Shown here in pieces: positions 43,274-52,188 of a stretch of 64,000 nt of DNA. A program made the position numbers and the translations under genes. The notes beneath the pieces are model-generated. The model saw nothing but the letters and a program-made list of their open reading frames with translations, was not told the origin of the DNA and did not search any database. The stretch is taken from positions 992,001 to 1,056,000 of the forward strand of contig CAXHTR010000006.1 in assembly GCA_964019655.1 (NCBI GenBank), given 5' to 3'. Numbering within the stretch: position 1 is the stretch's first letter; the number at the start of each line of letters is the position of its first letter. The DNA is from Perkinsela sp. pyNocScin1 (lineage: Eukaryota; Euglenozoa; Kinetoplastea; Prokinetoplastida; Perkinselidae).

Positions 43274-44018
43274 TCAGTCTTCTATCGGATCAAAGTTCTC
43301 TCTCTTTATATGCAGATTCAGCGCAAAGCGATCCATTCCCGCAAAAGAGAGATCTCCGTGAAAGTTGTTGCAGTGCAGTTTAAGCGTATTCATTGGCTTT
43401 GGGAGCTTATCAAGGTTTACAGTTCCTATCAGACGGTTATTATGCAGACAAAGTGAAAGCATGTCAAGTGGGAGGTGATCAAGACATATTTCTCCTGTAA
43501 ATTGATTGCCTGAGAGGTCGAGCGTTCTGAGACTTCCCGGGAGTGTTGTCAGCTCTAGCGTCCCCTCGAGCTGATTTTTGCCGACATTGAGATGTCTGAG
43601 AGACTCAGGCAGTATGGCTCAGTCTATATTTCCATAAAAAGCATTGAACTCTATGCTCAATGCTTTGAGTGTTCGTGGTAACAGCGCAGTGTTTATCGTG
43701 CCAGTCAGATAAAGCTCAGACCCGAGCAATGGACTCGTGATTTGCAATTTCTCAAGCTTTGATGGAAGAAGATCCAGCGAAATCGGTCCAAATAGCCAGG
43801 TTGCTTTACTCCACAATATAGCCGTGACGTCACCTGTGCCATTGCATGCTACCCGTCTCCAGCGGCAGGCCGATGTATAATCCCCATCCGATCTGAATTT
43901 TTTTTTTTTGTGCATCTGGGACATTGGCGATCAGGAGCTCCATGCGGACCTGATCAGAGAGGGCGTTGGGGTCAGCGCGGAAGATTGCTAAGTCGGCGCT
44001 GAGGAGTACAGGGAGCAA
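43274..44018 (-). pseudogene. LRR pseudogene with three lesions
   Basis: The leader LLPVLLSADLAIFRAD is preceded by TTG at 44016-44018, where relatives have ATG. After cap NALSDQVRMELLIANV the frame changes at a 12-base A run (T run at 43898-43909). It continues through the cysteine motif ACRWRRVAC and repeats to FYGNID, where a TGA (43619-43621) stands in place of the usual Leu. The same frame then continues with LPESLRHLNVGKNQLEGT to 43274. Start loss, frameshift and nonsense codon together make real decay much more likely than sequencing error. Confidence 0.85.
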
Positions 44019-44372
44019 GTTGGAAGAAATTCCTTGAAATAAGAAAAACAATCAGCTTTTGTAAAAATTGTACTTGTCGAGAGTCTGAATTGCCTTTCAT
44101 GAGAGATAGATAATATCTCTACGTCAAGTGAGGTCTCTTTTGCGCTCATAGTAAAGCAAATAGCGAAGTGCACACATTTATTTTCTTATCTCCCGAAAAT
44201 CACTCAAGCACCCACACTTTCACTCTCAGATTCTGGGATGAGAAGCACATACCTCTTGCACAGGTGAGTATAATTTTCAGAAATTGAACTTAAAAAGATG
44301 TCGCAAAACTTTTGACCTGCTCAATACTTTAAGTTCTACTCAAACTACCTCTTGAAGCCTTCATCTGTTTCT

Positions 44373-45092
44373 CTAGAAATTCTTCGCACCCTTAAAAAGC
44401 ACTGGTCCCTCTGGATCAACGACCTGCTTGACGCCACTCTCACTAAAATTCACCTTGGCTTGACACACAAATTTCACTGCGAGTATCGGGTCCCGCCGCA
44501 GTGGATTGTGCGTGCACTGCAGCACAGCGAGCCTTTCGCCTGACGGGCGCAGCATCAGCACTCGATTGAACTGATTGTGCGACAGCCAGAGGTTCTCGAG
44601 CTTTGCGGGTAGAAAGCTCAGGTCGACTACCCCGCAAAAAGCGTTGTCCATGAGGTTGAGCTGCCGCATTTGCGGCGGGAGGTGCGCAAAGTCGAAGCTC
44701 CCGAAGAGCTGATTCGAGTACAGAACGAGCCGATCAAGGTAGAGCGGGAGCTGCCTGGTGTCCACTGTGTACTTTTGGAGGGACCGCGTAATAGAAATAT
44801 CGCTGACAGTGTTCGGGAGGTACTTGAGCTGGAAATTACCCGCGTGGCGCATTTGGGCGTAGGACACACGCGTGACAAAGCCCATGTCGCACTTCAGTCC
44901 CAGCCACGCGTTCCACGGGTCGTCGATGGGGCACATGTCGCCCTTGCGGTGGCCGTCGGTGATCTTAGCCATCGCTGTCGGCATAATATCTTGATAAAAT
45001 TGGGCCATCAGAATGTTCTGCATGACATACTGGCGGTCAAACTCGTCGAAACCAGGGTCGATGATGGGGATGGCAGAAAAGAGCAGGAGCAT
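44373..45092 (-). CDS. LRR protein, divergent short subtype (239 aa)
   Basis: The ATG at 45092 gives MLLLFSAIPIIDPGFDEFD; a longer in-frame start at 45158 would add a 22-residue extension. The cap helix is aberrant (NILMAQFYQDIM). The cysteine motif is present in modified form (MCPIDDPWNAWLGLKC). About four repeats, for example LPPQMRQLNLMDNAFCGVVD, then a beta-like segment and the cap VKQVVDPEGPVLFKGAKNF. It pairs with the gene at 52731 (shared TRQLP, DLSxLP and VVDxxG segments) and with the relic at 45181. Confidence 0.83.
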   Translation of the reverse strand: MLLLFSAIPIIDPGFDEFDRQYVMQNILMAQFYQDIMPTAMAKITDGHRKGDMCPIDDPWNAWLGLKCDMGFVTRVSYAQMRHAGNFQLKYLPNTVSDISITRSLQKYTVDTRQLPLYLDRLVLYSNQLFGSFDFAHLPPQMRQLNLMDNAFCGVVDLSFLPAKLENLWLSHNQFNRVLMLRPSGERLAVLQCTHNPLRRDPILAVKFVCQAKVNFSESGVKQVVDPEGPVLFKGAKNF

Positions 45093-45180
45093 TGCAATTG
45101 AAAGTATTGAAGTGATGAAATTACACTTTGAGATATCAAACCTCCTGAAGTTTCCCATTTTGTACTATTCGTCTCGTATT

Positions 45181-45294
45181 TTATGAAAAGCTTTTTGCAC
45201 CTTGAAGGAGCTCGTTCCCATCCACATCGGCCACCCTTCGAACTCTACTGCTACTTAAGTCGACCTGTGCTTGGCATATGAACCGTATTTCAAA
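45181..45294 (-). pseudogene. C-terminal relic of an LRR gene
   Basis: The frame reads EIRFICQAQVDLSSSRVRRV then ADVDGNELLQGAKSFS and stops. The C-terminus of the gene at 44373 reads VKFVCQAKVNFSESGVKQV then VDPEGPVLFKGAKNF. Only this 3' end remains; the rest was lost. It shows past unequal crossing-over or deletion between tandem copies. Confidence 0.65.
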
Positions 45295-45325
45295 GTGGTC
45301 ATGACAACCCAAAGTCATAAACTCT

Positions 45326-46093
45326 CTACCACGTCCTCTTGTACGCCGTACCATTTTCGTCGACAAATATCTCAAAATCGTTTCCATACACGTACACGTT
45401 TTCCCTGCACTTGCGGTGGATCGTCGCCTCGCCCGTCAACGCATTCTCCGATAGGTCTATGAGAATCGTGCGCGGAAGCCTTGTGATTAGCAAACCCCCT
45501 GCAAATGCATTGTGACAGAGATTGAGTCTCTGTAGCTCAGGTGGTAGCACATCAAATGACAGAGACCCTGTAAACGCGTTGTCTGCAAGGTCAATCTCTT
45601 TAATTTCAGATGTTTGTGAGAATTTTGATAAATCAATAGACCCGCTCACTCGATTGCTTGAGAGGTCGAGTTTTCGTAGGCTATTTGGTATCCCAGCGAG
45701 CTGTATGCTTCCACACAGACTGTTGTGATTGACATCGAACTCGACGATCGTTGGTGGAAGGTCCTCAAGTAGTATTCTCCCGTGAGCCCATTTTCACTCA
45801 TGTCGAACGTCAATGTTCCGGGGAAGAAACCGAAGCGCAAGGGATCTCGAGAACGTTCCTGCGGTATCGCATAAAGGGATTCCAACGTCTGTGACCGTGC
45901 CGGCATCGTCACAGTCCACACTGGGCCAGTCACAGACGGGGAGGAACCCACCTTCGACATCGTAGAACTTGGCCATTGGCTTGCCTGTGAGGCCACTGAC
46001 AAAGAGCTCCATGCGGGTCTGATCGGTGAGCAAAGCTTCGTTGAAGCGCCCAAGGGGGGTGTCTGCGGACAGTAGAAGTGCGGTGCTATGCAT
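45326..46093 (-). pseudogene. LRR gene with two compensating frame changes
   Basis: Leader MHSTALLLSADTPLGRFN, cap LLTDQTRMELFVSGL and cysteine motif VCDWPSVDC lead to LRFLPRN. The next 40-50 bases (about 45772-45815) make family sense only in another frame (TLTFDMSENGLTGE). After that the original frame resumes (LLEDLPPTIVEFDVNHN) and runs to 45326. Total length is a multiple of three, so one insertion and one deletion would cancel. As written, translation stops at 45794. The cap EIFVDENGTAYKRTW is present. Confidence 0.75.
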
Positions 46094-46207
46094 GATGGAA
46101 GCGAATATTGAGAGGTAAAAGGGTAATATTCTGATAGCAAAGTGTACAAAATTGTGCGAATCCCAGCATTCAAAAAATCATATTTATTCATAGTCAATTA
46201 TCGTTCA

Positions 46208-46846
46208 TCAATACGGAAGCGGTATCTTTCGCGCATCTTCAGGGTCTTCGAAGATAATTTCCATAACATCACAATCAGCAATATCGAGATCATAGAAGGA
46301 ATCGCGCAACTTACCAACAAAGATGGAATTCTGCTCCAAATTTGTTTCAGCGATCGATATGTCTGTGAGGGACTCCGGCAGATGGCTAATTGAACTTATT
46401 GCAGTGATTGCGTTCCCGCAGACACAAAAGTACTTGAGTCGGGGAGGGAGTACCTGCATATCTAGACTGCCGGTGAAATTACAGTTTTGCAGTGTGAAGC
46501 TTTCGAGTGAGATGGGGAGCACAGACGTGTCAACGTCGCCACAGAGGCTCTGCCTGACAAAGTCGATTGTCTTTGTGCGCCGTGGAATTCCGACAAAGTT
46601 TATACTGCCCGATATTTGCATCTCCCGCCTACACCATGCGACTTCCGTTACGTTCCCTTCGGGGGAGCAGGTGACGCCTTTCCATGTGCACGCATCATCT
46701 TGGTCACATCCGTTAGACCGGCAGTAATCTCTTGGATCGGTATCGCTGGGCTTGAAGAAGAGCTCCATCATCTGGTGGTCTGTGAGCATTGAAGCATCGA
46801 AACGGCCGATGGGGTTGTCCGCAGAGAGAAGAAATGTGATTGTCAT
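46208..46846 (-). CDS. LRR protein, DHQMMELFF subtype (212 aa)
   Basis: Leader MTITFLLSADNPIGRFD, cap MLTDHQMMELFFKPSD, cysteine motif ACTWKGVTC preceded by CDQDD. Four degenerate repeats (GIPRRTKTIDFV, VLPISLESFTLQNCNFTG, VLPPRLKYFCVCGNAI, HLPESLTDISIAETN) end in LRDSFYDLDIADCDVMEII and the tail FEDPEDARKIP. First of four consecutive relatives on this strand (46208, 46968, 47759, 48586); a fifth relative is at 18201. Confidence 0.88.
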   Translation of the reverse strand: MTITFLLSADNPIGRFDASMLTDHQMMELFFKPSDTDPRDYCRSNGCDQDDACTWKGVTCSPEGNVTEVAWCRREMQISGSINFVGIPRRTKTIDFVRQSLCGDVDTSVLPISLESFTLQNCNFTGSLDMQVLPPRLKYFCVCGNAITAISSISHLPESLTDISIAETNLEQNSIFVGKLRDSFYDLDIADCDVMEIIFEDPEDARKIPLPY

Positions 46847-46967
46847 TTTGAGAAGATACGTAATCTATGAAAGTACATGTTGGTGCCGAAGCTTTCGAAA
46901 ATAACTTGCGTATTACGAGAAAATCTATTGAATATCAATTACCTGTGACCTAGCCAATCTTTCGCTC

Positions 46968-47621
46968 TTATGAACATCCAGTCCAAACCCTCGCCTTATC
47001 ACTTGGGTCTTCAAAAATGACTTCTGTAAAGCCACAATAAGAAATTTTCATAATGTCAAACGAGCTATGTAGCTTTCCTATTCGAATAGACTTGCGCACA
47101 ATGTCCGGCTCACCAATCGAAATGCGCTCAAGCGACTCTGAGACAACATATAGAACTCACTGCTGTGATAGCGTTGCCTTGGACATATAGGACTTTAAGT
47201 GAGGGGGGAGTATGCGCATATCGAGACTGCCGGTGAATTCGCAGTTCTGCAGCTTGAAACTTTCGAGTGATCTGGGGAGCACAGACGTGTCAACTTCACC
47301 GTAGAGGGCCTCAGCGACAAGATAGACAGTTTTGACACACCTGGGTAATTTGCTGAAGTCAATACTCCCACAGACGACGACGTCGCGTTCTTTCCACTCA
47401 ATTTCCACAACGTGTCCTTTTGAAGAGCAGGTGACTCCTAACCACGTACATGCATCATCGCGGCCGCAATCATCAAAGTCAAAGTATAGAGCGTTGTATC
47501 TCTGTAGAGTATCTGTATCTTCAGGCGTAAAGAAGAGTTCCATCATTTGATGGTCTGTGAGCATTGATGCGTCGAACCGGCCTATAGGGCTTTCTGCTGA
47601 GAAAAGGAATTTGAAGATCAT
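46968..47621 (-). pseudogene. LRR gene, DHQMMELFF subtype, with two compensating frame changes
   Basis: The ATG at 47621 gives MIFKFLFSAESPIGRFD, then the subtype cap and ACTWLGVTC. The frame holds to LPPHLKS, then family sense shifts (VLYVQGNAITAVSSIC) for about 60 bases and returns to the first frame (SESLERISIGEPDIVRKSIR), running to a TAA at 46968 through CGFTEVIFEDPSD. Total length is a multiple of three. Read literally, translation ends at 47157 after 154 residues. The 3' half is well conserved with 47759 and 48586, so the lesions are young or artefactual. Confidence 0.75.
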
Positions 47622-47758
47622 TGCGTATAATAAAGCGATATGTGGTAGTGGATGATGGTGCGCGGTCACTAAGCAAATAATTTCTTCATTAATTTTTGCT
47701 ATGATTCTAAATCTTGCTCACTTCTTATAATTCCGAGCTCTTCGATATTCATCTCGAC

Positions 47759-48445
47759 CTATAGGCTAATGCCTATAAATTGCTCACGAGAATACGTTCG
47801 CCCATATGCATCGGCGCAGAGTACCATATACTCATCACTGGGGTCTTCATAGATGATCTCTTTGAAGCCACACCAGGAAAGGTTTATGTCGATAGAGCTT
47901 TTTATCTTTCCAATGCGGATACTCTTGTCTACAATGTGCGACTCGGTGATCACAACTTCGGAAAGCGAATCTGGGAGATTGCATATCGCACTTATGGCTG
48001 TGATAAAGTTCCCAACCACGCGAAACGATTTGAGGTACGGCGGGAGTTGGCACATGTCGAGGCTGCCAGTGAAGCGGCAATCCTCCAAAACAAAGTTCTT
48101 GAGATACCTTGGGAGTGCACTCGTTTTCACTTCTCCGCTGAGTTTAAGCTGCTCGGAAAAAGTGATAGCTGTCACTTTTCGTGGTATTATGCTGAAGTCA
48201 ATGCGGCCGGAGGCTTTCAAGTCACCCGCCATCCATATAATCCGCAGAACGCTACCATTTCTTGAGCAGGTGATGCCTCTCCATGTGCAGGAATCGTCGA
48301 TGTCACATCCATCAGACCCGCAGTACTCCTTTGGGTCGGTATCGTCAGGTATAAAGAAGAGCTCCATCATCTGATGGTCTGTGAGCATTGACGCGTCGAA
48401 TCGGCCGATGGGGCTCTCTGCTGAGAGTAGTAAATCGAAGATCAT
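47759..48445 (-). CDS. LRR protein, DHQMMELFF subtype (228 aa)
   Basis: Leader MIFDLLLSAESPIGRFD, cap MLTDHQMMELFFIPDDTD, cysteine motif SCTWRGITC preceded by CDIDD. Four to five degenerate repeats (LPRYLKNFVLEDCRFTGS, LPPYLKSFRVVGNFITAIS, LPDSLSEVVI) are followed by KSIRIGKIKSSIDINLSWCG and KEIIYEDPSDEYMV. It extends about 17 residues beyond its relatives. The N-terminal 40 residues are almost identical to those of the broken neighbour at 46968. Confidence 0.9.
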   Translation of the reverse strand: MIFDLLLSAESPIGRFDASMLTDHQMMELFFIPDDTDPKEYCGSDGCDIDDSCTWRGITCSRNGSVLRIIWMAGDLKASGRIDFSIIPRKVTAITFSEQLKLSGEVKTSALPRYLKNFVLEDCRFTGSLDMCQLPPYLKSFRVVGNFITAISAICNLPDSLSEVVITESHIVDKSIRIGKIKSSIDINLSWCGFKEIIYEDPSDEYMVLCADAYGRTYSREQFIGISL

Positions 48446-48585
48446 TTAAAAAAGATGCAAAATCCGTGATAGTGGATGTTCGTACGGAAACTGTACGAAA
48501 TCATTTATACAAGGGTAATGTATATCAAGGGTAAAATAATTTTTTATGGGGAATCAGCTCTGGTTCGGCTCATATTTCACTTCTT

Positions 48586-49221
48586 TCAAATAGCAGCGCT
48601 CACCTTCTTTGCATCGTTTTCGTCTTCAAAAATGACCTCTGTAAAGCCGCATTCAGATATGTCTATGTAAACGAGGGAGCTATGCAGCTTTTCGATGCGG
48701 ATAGACTTTATCACTATGCCCGCTTCACCGATGGTAACGTCCCGTAGCGACTCTGGGAGATTGCGTATTGCACTCATAGCAGTAATATTGTTTCCAGTCA
48801 CAACGAACTGTCTCAGTTTTGGGGGGAGACTGCGCATGTCAAGACTCCCAGAGAAGGCGCAGTCCATTAAATAAAGTCTCTGAAGAGAGCTTGGGAGAGC
48901 ACTTGTGTGCACCTCACCGTAGAGATTCTGCTCTGCAAAGTCGATTGATTCCGTTTTCTGCGGTGCTTTGCTGAAGTCAATACGCCCCGAGACTCTGAGC
49001 TCCCAGCCTGCCCACATAATTTCGAGAACGTGATCGTCTGCTGAGCAGGTGACGCCCACCCACTTGCATGCATTGTGAAGCTTATCATCTATACCCTCGT
49101 AGTATTCCCCTCGATCATTAAGCTCCGGCGTGAAGAAGAGCTCCATCATCTGCTGGTCTGTGAGTATAGATGCGTCAAAACGCCCAATCGCGTTGTCTGC
49201 TGCGAAAAGAAGAGAAGGCAT
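48586..49221 (-). CDS. LRR protein, DHQMMELFF-related subtype (211 aa)
   Basis: Leader MPSLLFAADNAIGRFD, cap ILTDQQMMELFFTPE, cysteine motif ACKWVGVTC. Four degenerate repeats (APQKTESIDFAEQNLYGEVH, LPSSLQRLYLMDCAFSGS, LPPKLRQFVVTGNNITAMS, LPESLRDVTIGEAG), then KSIRIEKLHSSLVYIDISECG and FTEVIFEDENDAKK. A fourth tandem relative, intact. Confidence 0.9.
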   Translation of the reverse strand: MPSLLFAADNAIGRFDASILTDQQMMELFFTPELNDRGEYYEGIDDKLHNACKWVGVTCSADDHVLEIMWAGWELRVSGRIDFSKAPQKTESIDFAEQNLYGEVHTSALPSSLQRLYLMDCAFSGSLDMRSLPPKLRQFVVTGNNITAMSAIRNLPESLRDVTIGEAGIVIKSIRIEKLHSSLVYIDISECGFTEVIFEDENDAKKVSAAI

Positions 49222-49296
49222 GAATAGGTAAAGAATGGCGAAGCGAAAGAAGTCTCATGAATATGCACAAAAAGGAGCATGAGATAATTTTTGTGG

Positions 49297-50028
49297 CTAA
49301 TGAAAAACAACACGGCCCGAAGCTTCGCCAACTATTGACGAAAAGTTACTCCGCGTCACGTGAAGCCGAAAGGGCTTGCCTGGCAGCGCATCGACGACCA
49401 GCCACCCCCAAAATGCATTCTGCTGCAGCTGGAGTGTTTCCATGCCTCTCGGGAGTTTTTCGAGCGATATTCCCCCTGAAAATCGATTACACCCGAGGTT
49501 AAGGTAGGTGAGGCCCGGTGGAAGGCCCGTTAAGTCCACATTTCCCTCAAAGCTGTTGTTCGAGGCACGAAAGTGCTCCATCGCCTCCGGCAGTGTCGTC
49601 AAGTCGAGTGACCCATGAAATTTGTTGTTGTTTATGTTGAAACGCAGCAACGCTCCTGGAAGCGCCGCGGTATCGACAGTGCCATGGACGCTGGCAGGCT
49701 GGTGCCGCACTTGGGGCAGGCCTCGCACAGCACTCAAATCCAGGCGCTGTAGGCGCTGTGGGAGCATATCGAGCGATATTGGCCCCAGTAGCCAGCGCTT
49801 CTCTGCCCATTCGATACGAATAATATTTTCTTGCGAATCACATTGGACTCCGTCCCAGCGGCACGCGGGTGTGGGACCTGAGTGCTTCAATACTGCATTC
49901 TGAAAGACCTTGGTTTTTTTCCTTGACACACAGCTTTCAATCAAGAGTTCCATAAGGGCCTGGTCAGGCATCGTCATGGCGTTGGCTCGGGAAGCGGAAG
50001 GGTCAATGCTGAGGAGTGGCAGAAGCAT
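49297..50028 (-). CDS. LRR protein, SASRANAMT subtype (243 aa)
   Basis: Leader MLLPLLSIDPSASRANAMT, cap MPDQALMELLIESC, cysteine motif ACRWDGVQC. The first repeat has an insertion (GLPQVRHQPASVHGTVDT); four to five normal repeats follow; the cap is TRSNFSSIVGEASGRVVFH. It is the closest relative of the plus-strand gene at 8054, with one repeat fewer. It lies directly downstream of PEX4 on the same strand (85 bp between). Confidence 0.9.
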   Translation of the reverse strand: MLLPLLSIDPSASRANAMTMPDQALMELLIESCVSRKKTKVFQNAVLKHSGPTPACRWDGVQCDSQENIIRIEWAEKRWLLGPISLDMLPQRLQRLDLSAVRGLPQVRHQPASVHGTVDTAALPGALLRFNINNNKFHGSLDLTTLPEAMEHFRASNNSFEGNVDLTGLPPGLTYLNLGCNRFSGGISLEKLPRGMETLQLQQNAFWGWLVVDALPGKPFRLHVTRSNFSSIVGEASGRVVFH

Positions 50029-50113
50029 TTAAGTTTTAGACTTGAAAAGAAAGAAACAAAATTCACATCTTTATCAGAATTTATGCGCATATCCCTAAAA
50101 GCAACGAATTCAC

Positions 50114-50584
50114 TTACGCATCAATTTTAGCCCCAGCGTGCTCCACAGCGTAGTACTTTGCCAAAGCGTTGTAGGCAGCGGTGTCTGCGTTTCTGAGCAG
50201 ATTCCCAGCGTCGCAGTTCAGCGGAGACGACGCCTCTGGGTGGGCGAGGAGCGTCTGGATGGCGCGGCAGACGCCCATGAGCGTCCAGGCTGGTGTCCAA
50301 TCGGTCTTGAGAATATCGAGGCAGATCTCGCCGGAGCTGAAGTGGACGTTGGGATGAAAGACCTTTGTGGAGAAGGAAGCGGTGGGCGCGACGAGCGGGT
50401 ACTCGCGGGGCACCTGGATGCGGACAACGAAGGTGCCAGTGGCGAACGGGGAGTCCTCGGGGCCCTTGATCTTGGCCTGCCAGGCGAGCATGTCGTCGTT
50501 GATGCAGCTGAGGTCGATGGTCTCGTGGCCCTTGCTTGTCTGGGCGTCTTTGATTTCTTTCAGCAAGCGGTTTTTGAACTGCAT
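50114..50584 (-). CDS. PEX4: Ubiquitin-conjugating enzyme E2, peroxin-4 type (156 aa)
   Basis: A complete UBC fold: N-terminal helix FKNRLLKEIKDA, GPEDSPFATGTF, HPNVHFSSGEICLDILK with active Cys88 and the HPN motif at 78-80, then WTPAWTLMGVCRAI and SSPLNCDAGNLLR. The last two blocks (PAWTLxxVCRAIxxLLxxPE and SPLNCDAGNLLRxxD) are characteristic of PEX4, which ubiquitinates the import receptor PEX5 at the peroxisome or glycosome membrane for recycling. ATG 50584 is chosen because the UBC domain begins there and a pyrimidine-rich run precedes it. The open frame continues upstream to 50707. Its position inside an LRR array is unusual. Confidence 0.9.
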   Translation of the reverse strand: MQFKNRLLKEIKDAQTSKGHETIDLSCINDDMLAWQAKIKGPEDSPFATGTFVVRIQVPREYPLVAPTASFSTKVFHPNVHFSSGEICLDILKTDWTPAWTLMGVCRAIQTLLAHPEASSPLNCDAGNLLRNADTAAYNALAKYYAVEHAGAKIDA

Positions 50585-51324
50585 GGAAGTAGAGAAAGCG
50601 ATGTGAAAATGAAATAGAGATAAGAAAAATAGCTCTGAAATGACCAAAATTTTCCAAAGTGCACGCACACTGCGGAAGTTGCATTGAGTGACACGTTTCA
50701 TACACACGTGGCATACGAGGGCAGCACAGACTCTCGTAAGGTGAGCCTCAAAAGTCCAAGCTTTTTAAAATTTCTTTAAGTGCTCTTAAAATTTAGGGGC
50801 ATGCAGACTTGCCATTCGGTGCAGGGATAGATAGACAAGAAAAGTTTGATTAATATAAAAGGTGGCCGTGACCCTCAAAGTTTGAATGGCACTGTATTTG
50901 GGTCATTTTTTACAAAAAGAGCCCTCTATATATGGAGTCGGAGCTAAAGACACAGGTATACAATACCTGCAATACGTACGCTCTTGCACGGTAGCAATAC
51001 GTACGCTCTTTGCACTTGAACGTGTCTTTTGTAGGCGTTCATACACAGGACCTCTATACTATTTTCAAAACGCATATGGTTGGCATCAGCTGTTAATTTC
51101 ATCGGATGCAAAATGTTCAATTCTTCAAAATGTCATACATGATGAATGGACTGCTTCTCCTTCGGTACACTGTTCAAACGACTTCACCCATATTGAATTC
51201 ATTCACAGTAAGCAAAAGCACAAAATAAATGAATGAATACGATCCACATGTCTGAAGAAAGACCGTCACTAGTCTCTGGTTCTATCATTCACTTTTATTA
51301 TCTCACTCTTTTCAAAAACGCACA
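50585..51324. other. Intergenic, contains a 20-bp direct repeat
   Basis: Upstream region of PEX4. Bases 50585-50630 read on the minus strand are rich in C and T up to the ATG. Otherwise no supported gene. Confidence 0.45.
50970..51015. repeat. 20-bp direct repeat, 25-bp period
   Basis: caatacgtacgctcttgcac at 50970-50989 recurs at 50995-51015 with one extra T. It lies about 390 bp upstream of the PEX4 ATG. Could be a regulatory repeat or a small tandem duplication. Confidence 0.6.
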
Positions 51325-52188
51325 TCACGAAAACTTATTCCCCTGATGGTTGAAGATCTGCATGCTCGCGCCTGCTCTGCCGAGCCGCAGAGTCCCCTCA
51401 AAACAGTTGTTTGAAATATCAAGATAATACATTCCAGACGGCAGGTGCTTGAGGTTGAGGGTCCCCACAAAGCGATTCAAGGCGAGGTTGAGGAGCCGCA
51501 GGCCCTTCGGCAGATTCTCGAGGCTGACAGTGCCCGACAGGGCGTTGTTGCTCAGGTAGACGTGCCCGAGGCCCTCTGGGAGCTTTTCGAGCGATATTTC
51601 CCCTGAAAAACGGTTGTTCATGAGGTTGAGCGTCGTGAGTTTAATAGGAAGCTTTTCAAGATTCAGGGTCCCACAGAAAAGATTGTTGTTCAAGACGAGG
51701 CGGTCGAACCCCTGCGGGAGTGCCGTTAAATCAACAAAACCTTCGAGATGGTTGCTCATCAGATTTAGCTCGCCGAGCTTTGGTGGAAAGGCCGTGAAGT
51801 CCACCTCCCCGGCCAGGCCGTGCTTTGTTATCGAAAAATCACGAAGGCCAGCGGGCAGTGCTGCGGCGTTGATTGTACCCTTGAAATGTCCAGCCCATTC
51901 ACCTTCGCAAATGTACAGCTCCTCGAGCAGTGGCGGGAGCCTATCAAGCAAAAGTGATCCTCTAAGCGGGCCCTTGTCAAAGAGAATGGCTCGTACATTT
52001 TTCGCATCATCGCACTCAACACCAGGCCATGTGCACGCGTCGAGGAAGTCGCCCTGTGCGTCCTGGAACCTCGTCTGTGTTGACTTGGTGGCTTCGCTCA
52101 TAAAGATCTCCATGAGCATCTGGTCAGTCATGCTTGCAGTATCGACTCGGAAAAGGGACGGGTCGGCTTGCAGGAGGGCAGTCAACAT
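51325..52188 (-). CDS. LRR protein (287 aa)
   Basis: Leader MLTALLQADPSLFRVD, cap SMTDQMLMEIFMSEA, cysteine motif ACTWPGVECDD. About eight repeats, several nearly perfect (LPEGLGHVYLSNNALSGTVS, LPKGLRLLNLALNRFVGTLN, LPSGMYYLDISNNCFEGTLR). It ends with a short tail MQIFNHQGNKFS. Intact. Confidence 0.91.
   Translation of the reverse strand: MLTALLQADPSLFRVDTASMTDQMLMEIFMSEATKSTQTRFQDAQGDFLDACTWPGVECDDAKNVRAILFDKGPLRGSLLLDRLPPLLEELYICEGEWAGHFKGTINAAALPAGLRDFSITKHGLAGEVDFTAFPPKLGELNLMSNHLEGFVDLTALPQGFDRLVLNNNLFCGTLNLEKLPIKLTTLNLMNNRFSGEISLEKLPEGLGHVYLSNNALSGTVSLENLPKGLRLLNLALNRFVGTLNLKHLPSGMYYLDISNNCFEGTLRLGRAGASMQIFNHQGNKFS

Noticed and set aside
45646-46197. 183-codon minus-strand ORF as a separate gene
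   Set aside because: Only its last part makes LRR sense, because it coincides with the frame-shifted segment of the gene at 45326-46093; the rest is out of frame.
50127-50714. 195-codon ORF overlapping PEX4 in another frame
   Set aside because: The PEX4 frame contains all conserved E2 motifs; the other frame is an Arg/Pro-rich shadow.
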